The position numbers were made by a program, and so were the translations under genes. A DNA stretch of 42,525 nucleotides from Enterobacter sp. Its GTDB lineage: Bacteria; Pseudomonadota; Gammaproteobacteria; Enterobacterales; Enterobacteriaceae. Positions 34,117 through 41,586 of this stretch are shown here, piece by piece. Location of the stretch: assembly GCA_022649305.1 (NCBI GenBank), contig JALCNW010000037.1, positions 1 through 42,525 of the forward strand. The letters run 5' to 3'. Numbering within the stretch: the stretch's first letter is position 1; each line of letters begins with the position of its first letter. Below the pieces are notes generated by a model. It was given only the letters and a program-made list of their open reading frames with translations, was not told the origin of the DNA and made no database searches.

Positions 34117-34940
34117 TGTATTTCTCCATGCCAGGGCGTCAGGCGGCGCTGTAGCGCGCGCAGCCCCAGTTCTAAACCAAAGGCAACCACGGCGATCACC
34201 ATGATCCCTGCCAGCACCACGTCGGTGGCCAAAAACTCGCCCGCCGACTGCACCATAAATCCGAGTCCACGCGTTGCCGCGATAAGTTCTGCCGCCACCA
34301 GCGTCGACCAGCCCACGCCTAACCCAATGCGCAGCCCGGTTAAAATTTCCGGTAGCGCGCCGGGTAAAATCACAAACCACAGCACCTGTGCGCGACTGGC
34401 GCCGAGCGATTGTGCTGCGCGCAGACGCACCTGTTGCGCACTCTTCACGCCTGCCACCGCCGACATCGCTACCGGCGCAAAAATCGCCAGATAGATCAGC
34501 AGAATTTTCGAGGTTTCACCAATGCCGAACCAGATAACCATCAGCGGTAGATAAGCCAGCGGCGGCACCGGGCGATAAAGCTCAATCAACGGATCGAGGA
34601 TCCCGCGCACCGTCGGGCTCAGTCCCATCGCGATCCCCACTGGGATCCCGATAATCACCGCCGCCAGCAGCGCCACCAGAATACGCCCCAGGCTTGCCGC
34701 CAGGTGCTGCCACAGGGTCGCATCCATAAATCCCTGCGGCCCGGCGATGTCGATGAGTTTTACCAGCACTTTTTCCGGCGATGGCAGGAACAGCGGGCTG
34801 ACCCACTGCTGCGCCGCCACCGCCCACCACACCGCCAGCAACACCAGCAACGAGCCCGCACTCAGCGTTATCTGACGCGAGAAAGGCCAGCGCAGGGCCA
34901 GACGCTTACCGGCTCGTTTTTCACTAAAAACAATGCTCAT
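34113..34940 (-). CDS. tauC: Taurine ABC transporter permease TauC
   Basis: This is the inner-membrane permease of the taurine importer, 275 residues, as in E. coli. It has about six hydrophobic helices and the cytoplasmic EAA-type loop ([32 protein letters not shown]), which contacts the TauB ATPase. Four-base overlaps at both ends with tauB and tauD show tight coupling. Expression in E. coli requires the LysR-type activator Cbl under sulfur limitation; the gene for it is not in this window. Confidence 0.95.
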   Translation of the reverse strand: MSIVFSEKRAGKRLALRWPFSRQITLSAGSLLVLLAVWWAVAAQQWVSPLFLPSPEKVLVKLIDIAGPQGFMDATLWQHLAASLGRILVALLAAVIIGIPVGIAMGLSPTVRGILDPLIELYRPVPPLAYLPLMVIWFGIGETSKILLIYLAIFAPVAMSAVAGVKSAQQVRLRAAQSLGASRAQVLWFVILPGALPEILTGLRIGLGVGWSTLVAAELIAATRGLGFMVQSAGEFLATDVVLAGIMVIAVVAFGLELGLRALQRRLTPWHGEIQ

Positions 34941-35704
34941 GAGAACGCCTCCCGCTGCTCAAACACGCGGCTTAACACGTATTCGCGCTGGGCAATAAAC
35001 TGCGGATCGGACTTGATGCTGCGCGCTGGCTCACCTGCGACATAGCGTCGGGCAAACTCCAGCGGCAACCGTTCCAGCACGCGGCCCGGCCCCGGTGACA
35101 GCAACACCAGTTCGGTCGCCATAAACACCGCTTCTTCTATATCGTGGGTAATCAGCAACACCTGCTTGCCGGTTTCGTGCCACAGGCGCAGGAGCAGGGT
35201 TTGCATCTGCTCGCGGGTAAATGCGTCCAACGCGCCGAAAGGTTCATCCAGCAGCAACAGCTGCGGATTTGCCGCCAGCGCCCGGGCAATCCCCACACGC
35301 TGACGCTGCCCGCCGGACAACTGCCAGATAAAGCGTTTCTCTGCCCCTTCCAGCCCCACCTTTTTCAGCATCTGGCGCGCCGTTTGCAGGCGCTGCGCAC
35401 GCTCTACGCCCGCTAACTGGAGGCCAAAGGCCACGTTTTCCTGCACATTGCGCCAGGGCAGTAAACCCTCACTCTGGAAGACCACACCGCGCTCAGCGCC
35501 CGGGCCCTCCACGCGCTTGCCTTCCAGCTGAATATTGCCGTGCTGATAGGGTACAAACCCGGCGATCAGATTCAGCAGCGTGGTTTTACCGCAGCCGGAC
35601 GGCCCCAGTACCACCAGCAGCTCACCGCTATCCAGCGTCAGATTGATATCTTCCAGCGCAGGTTTCCCGCCATAGCTGGCGGACAGGTTAGTAATATTCA
35701 GCAT
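34937..35704 (-). CDS. tauB: Taurine ABC transporter ATPase TauB
   Basis: This is the ATP-binding subunit of the taurine importer, 255 residues. Walker A is GPSGCGKTT (residues 34-42). The signature [16 protein letters not shown] and Walker [13 protein letters not shown] follow, with a switch histidine in [12 protein letters not shown]. It is closely related to the aliphatic-sulfonate ATPase SsuB, but position between tauA and tauC fixes the identity. It starts 9 bp after tauA. Confidence 0.95.
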   Translation of the reverse strand: MLNITNLSASYGGKPALEDINLTLDSGELLVVLGPSGCGKTTLLNLIAGFVPYQHGNIQLEGKRVEGPGAERGVVFQSEGLLPWRNVQENVAFGLQLAGVERAQRLQTARQMLKKVGLEGAEKRFIWQLSGGQRQRVGIARALAANPQLLLLDEPFGALDAFTREQMQTLLLRLWHETGKQVLLITHDIEEAVFMATELVLLSPGPGRVLERLPLEFARRYVAGEPARSIKSDPQFIAQREYVLSRVFEQREAFS

Positions 35705-35713
35705 CGTGGCCCC

Positions 35714-36676
35714 TTATTTCACAAATCGATCGGTCACGAACTGGCTGTAATCCGCTGCTACCGCAGGCACTTTGCCCTGCTCCTTCAGGAACCCGGCAGT
35801 GTCGATAATCGCTTTATTGACCGGGCCCGACAGCTGCTGCACCTGCTGTGCGGGCGTCAGATAGGTATTGCCCTTCACCAGACCCGGTACATCCGCTTCC
35901 GGCACGCCGCTCAGGCGCGAGAGTTTGGCCAGATTGTCGGGTTGCTTCAGCCATTCGTCCGGGTTGGTGATATAGGGCTGCTGCGCGTCAATCGCGCTTT
36001 TGGCGAAGGCTTTCACCACGTCAGGATGCTTCTCGGCAAAATCTTTACGCACCACCCACACGTCGAGCGTTGGCGCGCCCCACTCGCCCACTTTGGCGGA
36101 GTCGGTCAGCACCGTGCCGTCTTTCTCCAGCTCGTTGACCGCGGGCGCCCAAACGTACGCGCCGTCGATATCGCCACGCTGCCAGGCGGCAATAATCGCC
36201 GGTGGTTGCAGATTCAGGATTTGCACCTGACCTGGCTTTATCCCCCAGTGTTTGAGCGCCGCCAGCAGGCTGTAGTGTGTAGTGGAGATAAACGGCACCG
36301 CGATACGCTTGCCGATCAAATCTTCAGGTTTGGTGATATTTTTCTTCACCACCAGCGCTTCGGAATTCCCAAGCTGCGAGGCGAGAAGAAACACCTCAAT
36401 CGGCACCTGCTGGCTGGCGGCTACCGCCAGCGGGCTTGAGCCGAGATTGCCAATCTGCACGTCGCCAGAAGCCAGCGCCCGCACAATGGCCGCACCGCTG
36501 TCGAACTTGCGCCAGTCGACCTTCGCGCCGCTCTCTTTGGCAAAAGTATTATCCGCTTGGGCAACTTTCGCCGGTTCAGCAGAGGTTTGATACGCGACGG
36601 TGACATCGACCGCCTGCGCCTGAAATGCCCACAGCGCCAGAGCGCCGAATAGTGTAATACGCGATGAAATTGCCAT
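35714..36676 (-). CDS. tauA: Taurine-binding periplasmic protein TauA
   Basis: This is the periplasmic taurine receptor of the TauABC importer, 320 residues, with a signal peptide ending QAQA near residue 22. It matches the E. coli length and the SsuA/TauA family (VTVAYQTSAEPAKVAQAD, NLGSSPLAVAASQQVPIEVF, DIDGAYVWAPAVNELEKDG). It is the first gene of the tau operon. The roughly 240-bp region upstream is shared with the divergent uhpA-like gene and should hold the Cbl/CysB sites, which I could not define. Confidence 0.95.
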   Translation of the reverse strand: MAISSRITLFGALALWAFQAQAVDVTVAYQTSAEPAKVAQADNTFAKESGAKVDWRKFDSGAAIVRALASGDVQIGNLGSSPLAVAASQQVPIEVFLLASQLGNSEALVVKKNITKPEDLIGKRIAVPFISTTHYSLLAALKHWGIKPGQVQILNLQPPAIIAAWQRGDIDGAYVWAPAVNELEKDGTVLTDSAKVGEWGAPTLDVWVVRKDFAEKHPDVVKAFAKSAIDAQQPYITNPDEWLKQPDNLAKLSRLSGVPEADVPGLVKGNTYLTPAQQVQQLSGPVNKAIIDTAGFLKEQGKVPAVAADYSQFVTDRFVK

Positions 36677-36917
36677 GTTGTCTGCTCCCCTCTTTTGTTA
36701 TGGGAGCAGTATTTCCGGCGCGAGAATTTTGATAAAGGAATTAAAAAGCATCGTTAATGCCGAATCGTTTTTAGAAAAAAAGCGGCAAAGGATAGTTAAA
36801 AAACGGATGGGAATAATATTGCAATTTTGTTACATCCATTACATATCTGCACGCACACGATTGCCAGCCCAACGGCTACGGGCATCATAGAGCGATTATT
36901 CCGTAAAGGGTTCAGAG

Positions 36918-37547
36918 ATGATCAAAGTGGTGCTGGTGGACGACCACGTGGTGGTACGTTCCGGGTTCGCCCAGCTGTTAAATCTGGAAGACGATCTGGT
37001 GGTCGAAGGCCAGTACGGCAGTGCCGCTGAGGCGTGGCCTGCACTGTCGCGTAACGACATCGACGTGGCGGTGATGGACGTGGCGATGCCCGATGAAAAC
37101 GGCCTCAGCCTGCTAAAGCGCCTGCGCCAGCAGCGCCCCGGCTTTCGCGCCATTATTTTGAGCATTTACGATACCCCGGCGTTTGTGCAAAGCGCGCTCG
37201 ACGCCGGAGCCAGCGGCTATCTCACCAAGCGCTGCGGCCCGGAAGAACTGGTGCAGGCGGTGCGCTCGGTAGGGATGGGCGGCCATTATCTGTGCGCCGA
37301 TGCGGTTAAGGCTCTGCGCGGCGGCCAAACCGTTTCAAAAGTCCTCGACGTCCTCACCCCGCGCGAGCGGGAGGTGTTCAACCTGCTGGTGAAGGGCGAA
37401 AGCGTCAAAGCCATCGCCTTTACGCTCGAACTAAGCCATAAAACGGTACACGTGCATCGCGCCAACGTGCTGGGAAAATTACAGTGCAGCAGTACCATTG
37501 AACTGGTGCATTTTGCGCTCGACCATCAGTTGCTAACGGGCCACTGA
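36918..37547 (+). CDS. UhpA-like LuxR-family response regulator
   Basis: This is a 209-residue NarL/FixJ-type regulator. The receiver domain has the acidic pocket Asp8/Asp9, the phosphorylated Asp54 (VAVMDVAMPDENG) and Lys104. A LuxR-type helix-turn-helix follows (about 146-189, LTPREREVFNLLVKG then SHKTVHVHRANVLGKL). It resembles E. coli UhpA (SGFAQLL, TVHVHRAN) but is divergent. An AAGGG site precedes the ATG. Its stop codon shares a base with the start of the uhpB-like gene (TGATG). It probably activates the neighbouring afu genes, by analogy with UhpA and uhpT. Confidence 0.88.
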   Translation: MIKVVLVDDHVVVRSGFAQLLNLEDDLVVEGQYGSAAEAWPALSRNDIDVAVMDVAMPDENGLSLLKRLRQQRPGFRAIILSIYDTPAFVQSALDAGASGYLTKRCGPEELVQAVRSVGMGGHYLCADAVKALRGGQTVSKVLDVLTPREREVFNLLVKGESVKAIAFTLELSHKTVHVHRANVLGKLQCSSTIELVHFALDHQLLTGH

Positions 37548-39088
37548 TGCGGTGCTCCGTGCGGCACCTTATTCTCTCTCTGTTTATCATGCTGGCGTGG
37601 GGTACCGGCTGGCTAATGCTGTGGACGCTCAGCTTTTACCTCACCCACAACGGCCAGCAGGCGGTGCTGTTTTTGCCACAGGGCGTCTATCTGGCGCTGC
37701 TCATTCTGCTGTCGCGACGCTTTTGGCCTGCGCTGATTGTACCCATCCTCGCCGCCCTTCTCTGGCTACACGCCGAACAGCTTTTAACCCGACAGGTCAT
37801 GCTGACGGCTCCGCTGGTTGGTACGATCGCCGCCTGGCTGACGCAGCGCTACTGGCACCGTTTTCCGCTCTACTGGCAGCGTCTTTCCCTCCTGATTGCC
37901 GCAGTTACGCTAAACGCGCTGCTGCAAACTCTGCTGCTGTCGCCGTTTCTGGAAAGCCCAACCACGCTCCTGCTGCTGGCCTCCTTTACGGGCGGCGTGC
38001 TGCTGACCCCTTTCGTCTATCTGGTGTTCGAGTTTCTACGCCAGCAGCATCGCTATCATCTGCTGGGGCTGGACACCAGCAACCCGCCGCTGCGCACCTC
38101 GCTGATTATCTGGTGCAGCCTGTTTTTTATTATTGGCATTGCTACCCAGATGGTGCTCTCCCCTGCCCTTGAGCGCCTGCTGCTGATCGTGGTGTTCCTG
38201 CCGAACGTCGTGATGGCGTGGAAGTTTGGCTGGCAGGGCGGCGTGCTGTCGGGGCTGCTGGGCAGCATGATGATTACTATTGCGCGCCAGGTCGGCGTGG
38301 GGTTCAGCGACCTGCTGGAGCTGGAGATTTTCCTCGCCACCCAGTCGCTGCTCGGCATTGGCCTGGGGATCGCAATCAGCCGCCAGCAGCAGTTGGCGCG
38401 GAATCTGGACCACTACCGGCGCAGGCTGGAGGCCGAACTTCAGGCGCGGCGAGCGCTCACAGAAAAGCTGATCCACACCGAAGAAGACACCCGCAAGCAT
38501 CTGGCCCGCGAACTGCACGACGAGATCGGCCAGAACATTACCGCCATTCAGATCCAGTCCCAACTGGTGAAACGCGCGGGTGATACGCCGCTCGCCGTTG
38601 AAGCCGCCGGACAAATCAACGAGCTGGCGCGCCGTATTCACCAGTCGACCCGCCAGCTGTTGCGCCAATTACGCCCGCCCGTGCTGGACGAGCTGTCGCT
38701 GAAAGAGGCGTTGCACCATCTGGTCAACGAGTTTGCCTTTGCCGAGCGTGGGATTACCTGTCGGTTTGCCTATCAACTGGATGCGCCGCCGCAAAACGAA
38801 ACGCTGGTTTTCACCCTGTATCGCCTGTTGCAGGAGCTACTGAACAACGTCGCGAAACACGCCGATGCCAGCGAGGTGACGATTGTTCTTCGCCAACACA
38901 ATAACCGGCTACATCTGGAAGTGGCAGACAACGGCAGCGGCATCAGTGCGGAAAAAACGTCCGGCTTTGGCATCCAGGGAATGCGCGAGCGCGTTCACGC
39001 CCTCGGCGGCGAGTTCACGCTGGAATCCCGTTCCGGCACCCGCGTAATTGTTAACCTGCCCACAACTTTGCAACAAACACATCACTAA
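37547..39088 (+). CDS. UhpB-like sensor histidine kinase
   Basis: This is a 513-residue inner-membrane kinase, close to the 500 residues of E. coli UhpB. The N-terminal half is a MASE1-type membrane domain with about eight hydrophobic segments. A linker leads to a HisKA_3 dimerisation region with the phospho-acceptor His324 in ARELHDEIGQNITAIQIQ. The ATPase domain has the N box ELLNNVAKHA, the DNGSGIS motif and GFGIQGMRERV. UhpB works with UhpC as the membrane receptor for sugar phosphates, and the uhpC-like gene follows, so the same pairing is expected here. Confidence 0.88.
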   Translation: MRCSVRHLILSLFIMLAWGTGWLMLWTLSFYLTHNGQQAVLFLPQGVYLALLILLSRRFWPALIVPILAALLWLHAEQLLTRQVMLTAPLVGTIAAWLTQRYWHRFPLYWQRLSLLIAAVTLNALLQTLLLSPFLESPTTLLLLASFTGGVLLTPFVYLVFEFLRQQHRYHLLGLDTSNPPLRTSLIIWCSLFFIIGIATQMVLSPALERLLLIVVFLPNVVMAWKFGWQGGVLSGLLGSMMITIARQVGVGFSDLLELEIFLATQSLLGIGLGIAISRQQQLARNLDHYRRRLEAELQARRALTEKLIHTEEDTRKHLARELHDEIGQNITAIQIQSQLVKRAGDTPLAVEAAGQINELARRIHQSTRQLLRQLRPPVLDELSLKEALHHLVNEFAFAERGITCRFAYQLDAPPQNETLVFTLYRLLQELLNNVAKHADASEVTIVLRQHNNRLHLEVADNGSGISAEKTSGFGIQGMRERVHALGGEFTLESRSGTRVIVNLPTTLQQTHH

Positions 39089-39173
39089 CTAGGAAAAAGT
39101 CTTAGTCACTCCAGACTTTCTCTCATCCCTTTTTCGTCGCGCTTTCATACAGTCATCTCAAATGGAGAACGCC
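39089..39173 (+). promoter_or_regulatory. uhpB-uhpC intergenic space, possible promoter or regulator site
   Basis: This is the only sizeable gap in the cluster (85 bp to the chosen uhpC-like start). It contains a 7-bp inverted repeat (39096-39102 with 39113-39119, loop 10) followed by a pyrimidine-rich stretch with a TTTTT run. It may be a terminator after the regulatory pair, a UhpA-like binding region, or both. I cannot separate these by eye. Confidence 0.35.
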
Positions 39174-40475
39174 ATGCACGCACCGTCTGCTGAACAGGTT
39201 ACTCAACGCTATCGGGCCATTCGCCCACGGTTGCTGCTGTGCATGGCGATTGGCTACGCCGCGTTTTACCTGACACGCAAAAGCGTGAACTACGTGTTAC
39301 CTGCGCTGCAAATGGATTTGGGGCTGAGTAAAGGCGACATCGGGCTTATCGGTTCGCTGTTTTACCTGAGCTACGGACTGTCGAAATTTGCCGCCGGACT
39401 GTGGCACGACAGCCACGGGCAACGGGCGTTTATGGGCATCGGCCTGCTGGCGACCGGCGTGCTGAACGTGTTGTTTACGTTTAGCGACTCGTTCCCGCTG
39501 CTGCTGTTCATCTGGACGCTGAACGGCTTCTTTCAGGGATGGGGATGGCCGCCGTGCGCCAGATTGCTCACCCACTGGTATTCGCGCAACGAGCGCGGCT
39601 TCTGGTGGGGCTGCTGGAATACCTCCATCAATATTGGTGGCGCGATTATTCCGTTGATATGTGCCTTTGCCGCCCACCTTTGGGGCTGGCAGGCAGCGAT
39701 GCTGACACCGGGGATTATCAGCATTGTGCTCGGTCTTTGGCTAACCACGCAGCTGCGGGGAACACCGCAGGAAGAGGGTCTGCCGACGGTCGGGGAGTGG
39801 CGCAACGATCCGCTGGAACTGCGCCAGGAACAACACAGCCCACCGATGGGCCTGTGGCAGATGTTACGCACCACCATGCTGCAAAACCCGATGATCTGGC
39901 TGCTCGGGGCATCGTACGTGCTGGTGTATCTGATCCGCATTGCGCTGAACGACTGGGGCAATATCTGGCTGTCAGAAAGCCACGGCGTCAATCTGCTGAG
40001 CGCCAACGCCACGGTGATGCTGTTTGAGGTCGGCGGCCTGCTCGGTGCGCTGTTTGCCGGATGGGGATCGGATCTGCTGTTTAGCGGCCAGCGTGCGCCG
40101 ATGATTTTGCTGTTCACGCTGGGGCTGATGGTCTCCGTCGCCGCCCTATGGCTGGCACCGGTTCATCACTATGCCCTGCTGGCGATCTGTTTTTTTGCCG
40201 TGGGATTTTTTGTCTTTGGCCCGCAAATGCTGATCGGCCTCGCCGCAGTAGAGTGCGGACACAAGCAGGCGGCAGGCTCGATTACCGGTTTTCTCGGCGT
40301 GTTTGCCTATCTGGGGGCGGCGCTGGCAGGGTGGCCGCTGTCGTTGATTATCGAACGGTATGGTTGGTCAGGCATGTTCAGTTTGCTGTCAATCGCCGCC
40401 GTACTGATGGGTTTATTACTGATGCCGCTGCTGATGTCGGGCATCACCGCGTCTCGCCGTCACATAACGTCATAA
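39174..40475 (+). CDS. UhpC-like sugar-phosphate sensor/antiporter (OPA family)
   Basis: This is a 433-residue inner-membrane protein of the organophosphate:phosphate antiporter family, about twelve hydrophobic helices. The ATG at 39174 is preferred because GGAG lies 6 bases before it, and an in-frame ATG at 39162 has none. It resembles UhpC (YAAFYLTRKSVNYVLPALQ, then GWGWPPCARLLTHWYSRNERG and NTSINIGGA) and keeps the family's conserved arginines (TRKS in helix 1, YLIRIALNDW in helix 7). UhpC acts as the glucose-6-phosphate receptor with UhpB. A transport role is also possible. Only 12 bp separate it from afuA. Confidence 0.85.
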   Translation: MHAPSAEQVTQRYRAIRPRLLLCMAIGYAAFYLTRKSVNYVLPALQMDLGLSKGDIGLIGSLFYLSYGLSKFAAGLWHDSHGQRAFMGIGLLATGVLNVLFTFSDSFPLLLFIWTLNGFFQGWGWPPCARLLTHWYSRNERGFWWGCWNTSINIGGAIIPLICAFAAHLWGWQAAMLTPGIISIVLGLWLTTQLRGTPQEEGLPTVGEWRNDPLELRQEQHSPPMGLWQMLRTTMLQNPMIWLLGASYVLVYLIRIALNDWGNIWLSESHGVNLLSANATVMLFEVGGLLGALFAGWGSDLLFSGQRAPMILLFTLGLMVSVAALWLAPVHHYALLAICFFAVGFFVFGPQMLIGLAAVECGHKQAAGSITGFLGVFAYLGAALAGWPLSLIIERYGWSGMFSLLSIAAVLMGLLLMPLLMSGITASRRHITS

Positions 40476-40487
40476 AAAGGCTGAATA

Positions 40488-41519
40488 ATGAAAACAACGC
40501 TCCTCTCTACTCTTGTTGCTTCTGGGATCGCGCTGGCGACCTTAACCGGTGCCGCGCAGGCGAAAGGCCGTCTGGTGGTGTATTGCAGCGCCACCAACGA
40601 AATGTGCGAAACCGAAACCAAAGCGTTTGGTGATAAGTACGACGTCAAGACCTCGTTTATCCGCAACGGCTCTGGCAGCACGCTGGCAAAAGTGGACGCC
40701 GAGAAGAAAAACCCGCAGGCCGACGTCTGGTACGGCGGCACGCTGGATCCGCAGTCTCAGGCCGGTGAAATGGGGCTGTTGCAACCTTATAAATCGAAAA
40801 ATCTTGAGCAGATCATGGAGAACTTCCGCGATCCGGCCAAAGTAAAAGGCAACCTGTCTTCAGCGGTGTACGTCGGGATTTTAGGCTTTGGCGTCAACAC
40901 CCAGCGCCTGAAAGAGAAAAACCTGCCGGTGCCGAAGTGCTGGAAGGATCTGACCAAGCCGGAATACAAAGGCGAGATCCAGATTGCCGATCCGCAAAGC
41001 TCCGGTACCGCCTACACCGCGCTCGCCACTTTTGTGCAACTGTGGGGCGAAGACCAGGCTTTCGATTACCTGAAACAGCTGAACAGCAACGTATCGCAGT
41101 ACACCAAATCCGGCATCGCCCCGGCGCGTAACGCCGCGCGCGGTGAAACCGCCATCGGGATTGGCTTCCTGCACGACTACTCGCTGGAAAAAGAACAAGG
41201 CGCACCGCTGGAGCTGATTTCGCCGTGCGAAGGCACCGGGTATGAAATCGGCGGCGTGAGCATTCTGAAAGGCGCGCGCAACGAAGAGAACGCGAAGCTG
41301 TTCGTCGACTGGGTGTTGTCGAAAGAGGCTCAGGAACTGGCATGGAAGAAAGGTAAATCCTACCAGATCCTGACCAACACCACGGCGGAGACCTCGCCGA
41401 ACTCGCTGAAGCTCGACGACCTTAAGCTCATCAGCTACGACATGGACAAGTACGGCTCAACGGACGTGCGCAAAGCGCTGATTAACAAATGGGTCAGCGA
41501 TGTGAAGATGGGTAAATAA
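40488..41519 (+). CDS. afuA: AfuA-type periplasmic binding protein (likely sugar-phosphate)
   Basis: This is a 343-residue periplasmic solute receptor with a signal peptide (residues 1-25, ending AAQA). Family profiles class it with ferric-ion binders such as FbpA and AfuA. The paired tyrosines that hold iron in FbpA are absent, and the matching region reads IGFLHDYSLEKE (His229, Asp230). Published work on AfuABC in Citrobacter rodentium and Actinobacillus describes hexose-phosphate import, and I recall a His-Asp pair and a Glu near this position contacting the sugar. The uhp-like neighbours support this. It is 12 bp after the uhpC-like gene. Confidence 0.85.
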   Translation: MKTTLLSTLVASGIALATLTGAAQAKGRLVVYCSATNEMCETETKAFGDKYDVKTSFIRNGSGSTLAKVDAEKKNPQADVWYGGTLDPQSQAGEMGLLQPYKSKNLEQIMENFRDPAKVKGNLSSAVYVGILGFGVNTQRLKEKNLPVPKCWKDLTKPEYKGEIQIADPQSSGTAYTALATFVQLWGEDQAFDYLKQLNSNVSQYTKSGIAPARNAARGETAIGIGFLHDYSLEKEQGAPLELISPCEGTGYEIGGVSILKGARNEENAKLFVDWVLSKEAQELAWKKGKSYQILTNTTAETSPNSLKLDDLKLISYDMDKYGSTDVRKALINKWVSDVKMGK

Positions 41520-41539
41520 GCCCACTATTGCGAACATTT

Positions 41540-41573
41540 GCCGGGTGGTGGCTGCACCTCACCCGGCCTACAA
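41540..41573 (+). repeat. REP element between afuA and afuB
   Basis: This is a 34-base repetitive extragenic palindrome. The arms GCCGGGTG (41540-41547) and CACCCGGC (41560-41567) pair, and the trailing CTACAA completes the REP consensus. It lies in the afuA-afuB gap, like the REP between malE and malF, where such an element stabilises the upstream part of the message. Confidence 0.85.
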
Positions 41574-41586
41574 CACCGGAAAATTT

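Noticed and set aside
34117..34380. N-terminal extension of TauD reading into tauC
   Set aside because: The ATG at 34116 gives the standard 283-residue enzyme and the usual 4-bp overlap with tauC. The extension is a tauC shadow.
33091..34494. 467-codon plus-strand frame opposite tauD and tauC
   Set aside because: It runs antisense to two well-supported tau genes, has a composition typical of a shadow frame, and shows no recognisable domain.
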